From Lycium barbarum (taxonomy: Eukaryota > Streptophyta > Magnoliopsida > Solanales > Solanaceae): a DNA stretch of 64,000 nt. The notes below the pieces were generated by a model. It was not told the DNA's origin. It saw nothing but the letters and a program-made list of their open reading frames with translations, and searched no databases. Location of the stretch: NCBI RefSeq assembly GCF_019175385.1, contig NC_083337.1:22638385-22702384 (forward strand), written 5' to 3'. The translations under genes were made by a program, and so were the position numbers. This document shows, in pieces, positions 50,719-61,469 of the stretch. Position 1 is the stretch's first letter, and each line of letters begins with the position of its first letter.

Positions 50719-53700
50719 TGTCACGACCCAACCCCGTGGGCCGCGACTGGTGCCCTACTTAGGCACCCCAAACAGACTCACAACCGGATCATCGTATTCA
50801 GACTCATTCAGACTTAACGTACATTGTTTGAATTGAAAATTAACAACAGACGTCACACAAACATTTATCTAACACTTATCTTAAGCGGTCGCCCGTGCAG
50901 AACAGTCAAATCAAAATTAGAAAGGTGGCGGAATATACATCGCCCAAATGCACACACACACGTACAAACTCATGGGCCGTCCTGGCCATAGTAGCATACT
51001 GGCCGCTTAAGAACGCAAAACAGATCCACATACAAACACACCGGACCCACGACCCACAAATATGACTACAGGCCTCTAAAACAAAACAGAACATACGAAC
51101 ATATGACGGGACAGGGCCCCGCCGTACCCACACTGCCACAAATGTACAGAATACACACACAACAGAAGGTATGTACCAAAAGTTAGGCTCCGGATCAAGG
51201 GGAGCTCTCCAACACAGCAGAATGAGTAGCCTAAACCAGAGGATCACCCAAACGAGCTTCTGTACCTGCGGGCATGAAACGCAGCCCCCGAAGAACCGGG
51301 GGTCAGTACGGGAGAAGTACTGAGTATGTAAAGCAGAAGGTACAGAAATCACAAACACAACTAAAGTCAGAATGGAACAAACACAAACGTCAAGGTAGAA
51401 AAGCAAACCTGTGCGGAAGGCAAATGTACAAATGCAAATCAAATCATGTATAGGGTTTAGGAACGTGGTCACCCCCGACGCTGGTGCCACAACACATCAT
51501 AACTCCAGAAGTTTTCAAATCTCCGTACAGTCTCCAGACACATCATATCACACACATATCACATCATCAGAACATATCAAATGCCATATCACATCATAAC
51601 TCCATAGACGGTAACCGGCCCTATGGCGAGGCCTCGGAAACCGTAACACATCATAACTTCCGAATATGGTATAGCGCGCACGATCAAAAAGTCGGCCCGG
51701 GTACCGACGAACGAAATCATAGTGAATGGCACGAACGGAGTAGTGCAGAAACCATATGCATATTAAAAGTAAGTTACCGGACTCGACATATAGTTACATA
51801 TAGGAATATACCGACGCCAGAAGGCTCGGAGTAGAAGTCAGGTCGATCAAAATTAATGTATAAAAGTTACGAAGTTCCAAACTGCAAAACCTTTGAAAAA
51901 CGATTCACAGGTCATCTTCCGAAAATCTAACATCATTCAAAGTGCAAAACGTTCAATAACGGCATAGGGAATTTCAAACGGACCCTTAAGTCATAAACAA
52001 ACGATTGCCTTTCATATCGGACGAAAATGAGCCAAACGAACCAAATAAGGGAAGCCTCGGGGCTTGCGGGCCCACCTCGAGTCAAATTGAGGCGGCGGAC
52101 ACAAATCACAGACTTTCGGCTCCATAAAGCCGTCTACAAAAGTTTCGGAGGGATTCGGACACAACAACAAAAGTTATGAAGGTTCGAACATTCTTTCAAC
52201 CAAATGTAAAGATTAGGTTTCAATTATGCTGAATGAATAGTGCCCAAACTTGAACCTAGATTTCCAAGAGCAGAGTTATCCCCGAGGGTCCGATCTTAAC
52301 CTAGCGTAACTAGGGCATGCCAAAAGAAGGATAGATAGGCTTTACATACCTGGATTGCGCCTTACGCTCGTCAAATCTCAATTCCCGTTTCGTCCAAAAA
52401 CTGCATATGGTCACTTTTACCAGTTACTATTCATGAAAGTTAACATTCTAATCTTTGGGGTTATACTTGGCTACCGAAATTTCGGCAGCATTTCCCCTAT
52501 AAATCTAACACCCCCGAGACTTAGCTCGGCTCAGAACATTCAAAAACAACAACCCAACAACACCAAACGACGTCAAAGTTCACAACGAAATAGGTTTTAA
52601 CATCAATGATCTTCTTTCTACATAAAATTAAAATTTTCATACAAACTTTACAAGGTCAAACCAACATCAACATTATCATATTCATCATCCATCAAAATCA
52701 TTACAACATACGTCGGAAGCATCCATACCATTTTCACACAATATTCATAAGGTATGCAAACATTCAAACTTTCCATTAAGCCACTACTTTTCCAATTTTT
52801 CCTAACCTTCAACATACAAGTTCATTATACATTTCCATCTTCCAAATTCATCCACAATAATCATAATTTTCCTCTTGATACTTTCATCTCCATTTTTACA
52901 TAAACCATAACAAAGTTGTATGTTTTCCTACAACAACTTAATAACCATTAAGTTCCTTCACTCTCCTCACATAATCCATGATTAACACAACCAAAATATT
53001 AATTCAAATCAGTCCATCAATTTCAATTAAAACAGCCCCTCACCCATAAATTTCAACAAAACAACAAACGGGTTTATAATGCTGTTTTCTCCGTTCTAAT
53101 TCGTTAAAACTCTAAATAAACACTTTAATAACATAAAAGGAATTTTATAAATACCTTATCAGAAGATCCACCACGAAAATTTCATCCCCCAAGACCAATA
53201 TTTATCTCAAATTGAAGGCAACGCAACGTACAACGTTTTTCTCTTCATGAGCTTCGGGATTCGGAGCTCGGATTTTGATCAAAATGGCTTCCTTAGCCTT
53301 GAAGTTTTCTCTCTCTCTCTCTCTAATGTTCTTGGAAGATATTATATTAAAATGATCAGCCCTCACATAATTTTTCCTTATATTTATGACGTTAATGGGC
53401 CTCATGGGCCGAATGTGAATGTTGGATCGGGTCACCATTTTCTGCCCGGCCAGCCCAACTGGCATCGTCCATATCTGCTTATACAGATATCCTTTTGACG
53501 AGCGGTTTGTTGAGTTGGAAACTAGACTCGATGAACTTAATTTTTGGCTTTTGAAACACCTTAAAACTCCTCATATACTAGGAGATATGCCTCCAACAAT
53601 ATGGGCTAAAAATCTGGTCCGAGATTTTTCTGAAGTTGTTCGGATTCATTTCGTTCAGATTCGTTTAACTTCTAATCCTCTTCCGACCCTCGTGTAACCT

Positions 53701-54091
53701 CTTATACATGAATATACATAGTCATATACATACATAACAATCCATACACATCTCGAAGGGTCCGGAGAATCACAATAACCTTAAACGTAACTGGAGAACT
53801 TACGAAGCTTCGACGAAACTCCAATCGCAAAAATATATTCATATCTTTTATCCATCTTCTATAACATTACTAATAATCTCAAATACTTTAAAAGGGCACT
53901 CACATTACCTCATATACGCTCATAACGCGATTTCAAATCCTTTAGGTTACGATGTCACCTCGGGATACTTAAGGCAACCATATATATATAACGATATTCT
54001 TACTAACTCGATTAACTTTCCTTGAACTTTCTTAACTCATTTTTTTTTCTTGTCTTAATTAAAATAGCACAGACTCTTACGGGGTGTAACA
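50719..54091 (-). repeat. Element C 5' LTR
   Basis: 3,373 bp and nearly identical to 45132-48503. Hairpin module at 51267-51323, promoter-like block at 52474-52507. Confidence 0.95.
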
Positions 54092-54096
54092 ATTAG

Positions 54097-56494
54097 TCAG
54101 CCCGAAAGACATAACTCTGAACTCATAATGCCCGTACCGAGTCCTGAAAGCAGTCTTCGGGATATCTGACTCCCGTACTCGCACCTGATGATAACCAGAA
54201 CGCAGATCTATCTTTGAAAAATGTCTAGCACCCTGCAGCTGGTCAAACAAATCATCAATCCGGGGGAGGGGATATTTATTCTTAATAGTCACCTTATTCA
54301 GCTGCCGGTAGTCGATACACATCCGCAATGACCCATCTTTCTTTCTGACAAACAGTACCGGCGCTCCCCAGGGTGATGTGCTGGGTCTAATAAAGCCCTT
54401 ATCCAGCAAATCTTTCAGCTGCTCTTTCAACTCCTTCAACTCAGCTGGTGCCATTCTGTACGGAGGAATAGATATAGGCTGCGTATCTGGCATCAACTCA
54501 ATAGTAAAATCAATCTCCCGCTCAGGCGGAAGGCCAGGAAGCTCGTCAGGAAAAACTTCTGGAAACTCACTGACGACCGGAATGGACTGAAGGGTAGGTA
54601 CCTCCGAGGCAGTATCGTGCACACGAACCAAATGATAGATATACCCCTTCTGGATCATCTTCTTAGCCTTGAGGTATGAAATAAACTTACCCCTCGGCGA
54701 TGCTGTAAATCCGAACCACTCTATGACTGGTTCTCCTGGAAACTGAAAACGGACTACCTTTCTCTGGCAGTCGACATTAGCATAACAGGAAGACAACCAG
54801 TCCATGCCCATAATGACGTCAAACTCAAGCATGTCTAACTCTATCAAATCAGCCTTAGTGCTACGATCATAAATGGTCACAGAACAATCCTTATAAATCT
54901 GCCTCGCTACAATAAAATCCCCAACTGGCGTAGCTACCTCAAATGGCTCTATAGGCTCAGACACAATCCCAATCTTACTAGCAACGAGCGGGGAAATATA
55001 TGATAAAGTAGAGCCAGGGTCAATCAATGCATATACAGATCTGGAGAAAACCAGCAATGTACCTGTGATGACATTTGGCGAAGCCTCCTGATCCTGGCGG
55101 CTGGCCAAAGCATATATGCGGTTCGAGGGACCGCTAGAACCTGAAGCGCCACCGCGGCCTCGACCGCGTCCTGCCGGTGCTGAAATACGTCGCCCTCCAG
55201 GGCGTGCAACTGATGGAGCAGAAGAAGAACCGGCGGCTGACCCTGTCTGCTGAGCAGCACTACCAGAACCGCTAGCCAAAGGACAATCTCTCATAAAGTG
55301 GCCCTGACCACCACACGAAAAGCAAGCTCCAGTCGCTCGGTAACACTCCCCGGGATGAGACTTCCCGCAATGAGGACAACGGGGTCTGGGTGGTCTGGCC
55401 TGGCTGGGACCCCTGGGTACCTGTGAACCTACCACTCTGGAGCTCTGACCGGCCCCAGACGGTCCTGTACTATCGAATCTCCGGCTGCCTGACTGAGTAC
55501 CCCGGCCGGAGGGAGGAAAATGCCTGTCTGACTGCTGCTGCTGAGGCTGTCCGCCTCGAGAATCTCCAGCATAACCTGCGGACCTAGCCCTCTTGGGCGG
55601 CCTCCTATCTCGATCTCTACCAGAATGATCAGACCTGTGACGATCCTCCATACCCATCGCATAGGCCTGAAGTCGGGCAATGTCCATATATGTCTGCAAT
55701 GACACTGCCATGCAGCCGTCAATCAAATACCGATCCAATCCCATGACATATCTGTGCATCCGATCGGACATGTCTGCTACCAAGGCCGGTGCATATCGGG
55801 CCAGAGAATCAAACTCAAGGTTATACTCGCGAACACTCCGACCCCTCTGCTGCAGACGTAAGAATCGATCAGCCCGTGCCCGCCGTAACTCTGGTGGCAA
55901 AAAGTGGCGGGTGAATGCTGTCACAAACTGATCCCAAGTGGCTGGAGGGGCACCCTCTCCCCTAGACAGCTCCCAAGTCTCGTACCAGTGGGTAGCCACA
56001 TCTCGAAGCCGGTGCGAAGCCAGCTCAACTGACTCGGTCTCTGAAGCCCTGACCAAGTCCAGTGAGCGTCGCATCCCCCGAATAAAGTCATGGGGGTCCT
56101 CATCGGGCTTAGACCCGAAGAACTCTGGAGGGCCACATAATAGAAACTCCCGAACTCTCAGGCTGTCCCGCCTGTCATCATCATCATCGTCCCTCCGCCC
56201 GCGTCTGCGAGCCTGTCCTGCTACCAGTGTAGTCAGCAACTGTACAGCCTCCCTTAGGGTCCGATCCTCCGCCCCTGGCTGAGGAGCTGGAGTCTCAGGT
56301 GCGGGTACACGGACCGCTGGAGCTGCTGAAGGTCCTGCTCCAGGCTGTACTAGTGGGGGTGTAGCAGACCCCTCAGAATGAGGCACATCCTCAGGCAAAT
56401 CATAGACACGAGCCCGGGTAGCTCGCTGTGCCTGATTAGTCTCTCCAATCCTCGCCTTGCCCTTCTGGGCCGCCGTTGCCTTCTTCGGAGGCAT
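54097..56494 (-). pseudogene. B unit 3 Gag-Pol, N-terminal part (cut by element C)
   Basis: From the ATG at 56494 through Gag, the [14 protein letters not shown] knuckle, protease and the first part of reverse transcriptase ([30 protein letters not shown]), open up to the insertion site in GLTN. The protease reads DPGST, the form with the conserved Gly, unlike units 1 and 2. The rest of the protein is at 42667-45131. Without C the two pieces would join in frame. Confidence 0.93.
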
Positions 56495-56697
56495 CACTGC
56501 AAACACAAAGGCGAGTCAGGTCAAAATCATCCTAATAGCACAGCTCTATCGCACGATCTAAGATTCCAAAGAAAGTGACATCCTAAATGCCCTGTAGCTT
56601 CCCGTTTATAGATGTGGTGCACAACACATCGATAAACAAGACTCTACGAGACACGGCCTGTAGACATTCCGAGGACAAACTGCTCTGATACCACTTT

Positions 56698-59629
56698 TGT
56701 CACGACCCAGCCCCGTGGACCGCGACTGGCACCCTACCTGGGTACCCAGACCGAATCACACATTCATCTTCAAATCCAAACTCATTTCATAATTTTTCGA
56801 AATCATATCGAACATAATTTATATCAAATATGTCTTAAGCGGTCGTGCCAAATCAAAATATCATATCAAATACAAACTGAGCGGCGGAATGGACATCGCC
56901 GGTCAAAAGTGCAAATATAAGCATAAGGGCCATTTGGGGCCGGCATAACAAACAGACCGCCTTAAGACCAGAAAACGGAATCAGACAAACATACATAGGA
57001 CCCTCGCCCCACATATATGACTACAGGCCTCTACGAACTCAAAACAAAGACATATGGCGAGACAGGGCCCCGCCGTACCCAAATAGTCAAATATACTGAA
57101 TATATACAAAGCAAAAAGAGTCTGTACCAAAAGTGAACTCCGGATCAAATAGGAGTACTCCGGAATAGCAAGAAGTGAAGCCTACTGTGGAGGATCACCG
57201 ATATCTGCACCTGCGGGCATAAAACGCAGCCCCCGAAGAGAGGGGGTCAGTACGAAATATGTACTAAGTATGTAAAGCACGGAGTACAGAAATATGGATC
57301 AAAACCGAAAGCAAATCAAATGTCAAAGTGGAGCATCAAATGGGTATGTCAAAATCCGTATCAAAATCATATACGTATACATAATGCAAATGAAATCATG
57401 CAAACACTTAGGAACGTGGTCGCCACTCCGACGCTGGCGCCACACACAGCATAACACCAGAAGGTTTCAAATCTCCGTACATCCCCGAACACAAACATAA
57501 TCATAGGTGAGCGTATCGCATCACGAGCCATATCACAGCATAACTCCAAACGGAACCCGGCCCTATGGCGAAGCCTCGAGAACCGTAACACAGCATACGG
57601 CCGAATTGTCATAAGGCGCACGAATCAAAACCGGCCCGGGAACCGGTGAACGAAGTCATAATAAGGCACGAGCGGAGTCGTGAGCAAACCAATGCAATTC
57701 GTACTTCAAAATAGTTTTCCAAAATGAAGTAAACCCATAAGTCATATCGTAATGCAAAATAGTCGGATACTTAGCCGATATAAAGTTTCATTTATCAAAA
57801 CTTTTCCAAAATAATATGTGTAGCTCAGAACGTAGCTTAACATATCGAAATTGTCGAAACATATCCCATAGACGGGAATTCCAACATCGAAAGTGCCATT
57901 CCAAACGTTATTCAAAAGGACAGCCCAATAAGACAAATAGGGCGTCTCGGGGTTAGCGGGCCCACCTCGAGTCAAAGTGAGGTGGCGAACATATTTTCAC
58001 GAACATTTATATGCCAGGGGTCATACATAATCATTTCTAGGTTACCCGACCACATTTCGATAGGTTTCGGACGAATGGTGGCACTCTAGCCAAAATAGAG
58101 CCCTTAGGCTTCAATTGAATTGAATGAATAGTAACTTTTCTGTGGATCGGGTTTCGAGGAACAAAAATGCTCCGGAAGGTCTCATATTCGACTAACATAC
58201 TAGGATCTGCCAAATGAAGGAGTGGGAAGCTTTACATACCTCACAGACGTCGTAAGCTCTCCCGAAAGTCTAGTCCCGTTTCGTCAAAAATCTGCAAATG
58301 GTCAAAGTTACCAATTGAGATTCTTAGGCTTAAAAATGCCTTTAACTCCACTTTTGCCTACCGAAATTTCGGCAGCATTTCCCCTATAAATCTAACATCC
58401 CCGAGGCTTAGCTCGGCTCAAAATACATCCATCACAACAGCCCACACGTCAACAAACAACACAAACAACAATCAAACAATTCTAGCTTCAAAATTCTACT
58501 TTGTTATCTAAGTTGGCAACTTTCATTCAAACTTCCAAAACTCCAATTCTACATCTACATAATTGCATTCATTTCCACATTCAAACTTATACAATCACAT
58601 CCTAACTACAATTCAAGCCATACACGAAATTGCACCAAAAATCCATTATTTTCCATAATCCTTCAAAACATCAAAATTCACGACGAACATTCTAACTAAC
58701 GTCGTTTCATTCCGAATTCATTAACATCATTATAGATTCATATCTAAAGTCTCTAGCACCTTAAATATACAATGATATACATAATGATACCGAAGGTATA
58801 CACTTTCCGATAATATCCAAAATCATTTTTTTCAACGCCAATTTCATTCATCAATTAATCATTTACGACATAAGGGTCACAACAACACATTATACCAACT
58901 TAAACAAGATCAATTAACACCATTTCCTCCTCCCTATGGCTCACGGCCAATACACACTACACACACACACCCACAGCTTTCTATTTACATCCAAGTTACG
59001 GGATTCTCGTCTAGACTCAATCCTTAACATATTCACATCAATTCCATCACATTAAAGGGGCAAAATTCTTACCTTTCCTTGAAACCCCGACTTGTCGCAA
59101 ACGTCGTTCTTGCGCCAAACTAATTATACCCCGTTGAAGAGGGCCTTGAGTACTTCCCAATTATGTAAAAATTCAGATTTTTGGATCAACAACAAGCTTG
59201 AAATAATTTTTCTCTCCTCCTTTCTAGCTCACGGCCGAGAGCTCCTTTTTGTGTGTTCTTGATTTTTGTTCTAATTTTCTAGATAATGGTTAGGCATACA
59301 TAGTATATATCCTTTTAGGGGGGTCATGTGCATAGCACATGACCCTCTTAATGTGGCTTGGGCCATTAGACATGGCCGGCCCCCTACAATATTTGGGCTT
59401 CAACTTTGGGTCATCATTTTCCTTGGCCCAATTAGCTAAAGTCCCGTTTTGTAATTGCCGAAGCTAATTTCCGAAATTCCAAATTTATCCTCGGCCTTCC
59501 CCGAGGTCTTGACATTAATGATTCCATAACCAACATAGTCACATTTACTAAATTCAAATCATGTCCTTCTAACATCCAAGTCGTAGTTATTTCTCGATTT
59601 CCAATTATACGAAAACACGGGACATAACA
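56698..59629 (-). repeat. B LTR4 (outer right, 5' end of array)
   Basis: 2,932 bp ending at the ATCTC duplication. About 28 by-eye differences from LTR1. Confidence 0.95.
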
Positions 59630-59634
59630 ATCTC

Positions 59635-60309
59635 GAGTAGCCTTATTTGGAGAAGGCGGCGGAGAAGGATCTGATGTGGTTGGCCACCTAGTTGGTGGAG
59701 GCAAGCGATATACCAAAGGTTCCCGAGGCTCGTGGTAGGGGAGCGATATACAGTGATTGCTTTACTGCTGAGTCTAGGAGATGGTTACAGATTGTTAGCC
59801 GCCGGGACCTCCCTTCCTCAAACACCGATGATGTCTCCTATGCCCATGCCCTTGTTATTGCTTGCGTTTTTGCTGATTTTCCTGTAAATATGGGGGAATA
59901 AGTCATCGCGGAGTGGAAGGAATTTATGGAGGTTGGTGGAAGAAGCTTAATGTCCCCTTCGTTGATCACCTTTTTATGCCAGAAGGCTAAGGTTCCAGAG
60001 GAGGACGATGACGATTGGGTCCAGCCTGGGCCTCCTTACCATCCGCTAAAGGCGAAGGGTCACGGATCCGCGATTGTTAGCCGAAAGAGGAGAAAGGAGA
60101 ATGATGCGGGTAAAAAAGGGAGTGGAGCTAGGGCTAACGCTGGTGAGGGAGATGATACTGGGACTGAGGCTTCTCATGCACAGGGTCCCTTTGACCGCAT
60201 AGAGACGCACTTTGATAACATTAAGACTTTACTCCGGGCGATTCCCATGCCTTCTAGCGATTCTAATTCATCGGGTGGTGCTTCCAGCCACCCACTTAGC
60301 AGGAAATAA
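59635..60309 (+). pseudogene. Transposase_32-type ORF, middle part (pseudogene)
   Basis: Continues the frame of 23022-23408 after the array. Domain features: SRRWLQIVSRRDLP, AHALVIACVFADFPVNMGE and SPSLITFLCQKAKVP, typical of the second half of the plant transposon protein domain. A linker rich in Lys, Arg and Asp and a short amphipathic stretch (FDRIETHFDNIKTLL) follow. In-frame stops lie at 59638-59640, 59689-59691 and 59899-59901, and the frame ends at 60307. With the TAG in the first part, four nonsense codons show the gene was dying apart from the insertion. Gene role unknown. Confidence 0.75.
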
Positions 60310-60335
60310 AGAGGTATTTAGACACCTAGACGCAG

Positions 60336-60647
60336 ATGGGTGAGTCACTCACCGAACTCCGGACTGCCTACACCAATTTGGCTAAAAATCATGGTGAGCT
60401 TCGCATTGATTTTGACAGTTAGAGGATGAAGAACAAGGCGCGCGACAAGCTTAGAATCGGGTCTTGGAGGGTTGCTAAGGGGATGTGGGGTAAGATGTAC
60501 TCTAATGAGCCGCTACTAGTGGATGATGATGATGATGACTCCGAGCAGAACTCCATCGAGAGCGGCCCCATTGAGGGTGGCGGTCAGCGCGGGTTAGGTG
60601 GAGGCAACTCTGATGATGATGGCGCGACTAGCATGCATATAGCCTAG
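60336..60647 (+). pseudogene. Transposase_32-type ORF, C-terminal tail in a shifted frame
   Basis: From ATG 60336 the shifted frame reads ELRTAYTNLAKNHGELRIDFDS, a coiled-coil-like stretch, then a TAG just before 60426. It goes on to an acidic tail with a poly-Asp run (LLVDDDDDDSEQ) and stops at 60647. Composition and position fit the tail of the same protein after a frameshift. Confidence 0.5.
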
Positions 60648-61454
60648 AGATTTCCCTCTCTTTTTATGCTTGGTTGCCCTTGTAGGGCCTTTATTTATGG
60701 ACAATCTTTTCTTGGTTCGCCTATTTATTTTCGGATAATTTTCTTTTGGTTTTTTGTTGGCCTTGTTTATGCCCATTGTCTGGATAATTGTTTGGATGTT
60801 GGACTATTCGGTTTTCTTGCTTTTAGTAATGGTAGCTGGTTTCGTGGTAGTGACTAGGTTGTTTCTTGCCCTTGTCGACTTATTTCTTTTATACAGCTTG
60901 TTGGTTGGTCATACTGCTATTTCTATCTGATTTATTGAGGGTTAACAGAGAAATGGACTGAGAACAGGTAAAGTGCAGGTCTCTGATTCCATCAGTGCCG
61001 CTTCGGCGGTCTCTCAGACTGCAGTGGCGGTACCGCCTTAGCGGCAAGGGGGCCGCAGGAGCAGTCCCTATGGGAAGATGGATGATCGCTTCAGCGGTTG
61101 TGCCACCGTTATGTCGGCATCGCCACAGCGGTGGGCTGGTCGCTGGGGCGGTGTACCTGGCAGTGGTATGCCCAATTCCTCTCGCATCCGAAATCTAACT
61201 CACCTCTTACAACGCACCTATATCTAACTCCGAAATATAACTTACTTTTTGCATATAGATACCAAATGGAATCATCTAGATACTAATTGGGTTCACCGAG
61301 ATACCAATTTGATCGAAGTAGCACAATTTGAAAGAAAGAAGGGAAATCTTCCTAGATGCCCTATAGTCTACCATGGACATGTATGGAGGTCTACATACCA
61401 TTCCACGAGACTCTACTAGACATTGATCTTGTACCTAGTAGACCGATAACCTAG
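60648..61454 (-). other. E interior between antisense ORF and primer site
   Basis: 60648-60980 is T-rich on the plus strand and could be the 3' untranslated region of the antisense gene. GC-rich island 4 follows at 60990-61165. From about 61320 the sequence resembles the leaders of the other elements (AAAGAAAGAAGGGAAATC, CCTAGATGCCCTATAG). No gene is seen. Confidence 0.5.
60990..61165. repeat. GC-rich CCGC..GCGG island 4
   Basis: GCCGCTTCGGCGG, GTGGCGGTACCGCC, CGCTTCAGCGG and CGCCACAGCGG in close succession. Confidence 0.72.
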
Positions 61455-61466
61455 GCTCCGATACCA
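61455..61466 (-). other. Element E primer binding site
   Basis: Sense TGGTATCGGAGC, one base from the initiator Met tRNA complement, 3 nt from the 5' LTR. It sets E's orientation to minus. Confidence 0.75.
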
Positions 61467-61469
61467 ACT

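Larger units (their letters stand above)
45132..54091 (-). mobile_element. Element C: young non-autonomous LTR retrotransposon
   Basis: 8,960 bp: LTR 3,372, interior 2,215, LTR 3,373. It has a perfect TSD, a primer site beside the right LTR, and a purine tract and hairpin beside the left. There is no gag-pol. The LTRs differ at only about nine positions plus one T-run length, so this is the youngest insertion. LTR blocks, leader and the inner end of the interior are related to B and D. The interior also holds a 41-bp tandem array and a 5S rRNA-like segment. Mobilisation by B-type proteins is inferred. Confidence 0.93.
23409..59629 (-). mobile_element. B: tandem array of three Del/Tekay chromovirus units sharing four LTRs
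   Basis: LTRs start at 23409, 31517, 39625 and 56698. After removing element C plus one TSD (8,965 bp) from the third unit, every start-to-start distance is exactly 8,108 bp. Every LTR is 2,932 bp and every interior 5,176 bp. Each inner LTR has a primer site on its left and a purine tract on its right, with no TSD, so it serves two units. Only the outer ends carry TSDs. This is what recombination between the LTRs of a single insertion gives. Differences between units are point changes (LTR1 versus LTR2 about 17, LTR1 versus LTR4 about 28, by eye). Confidence 0.93.
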
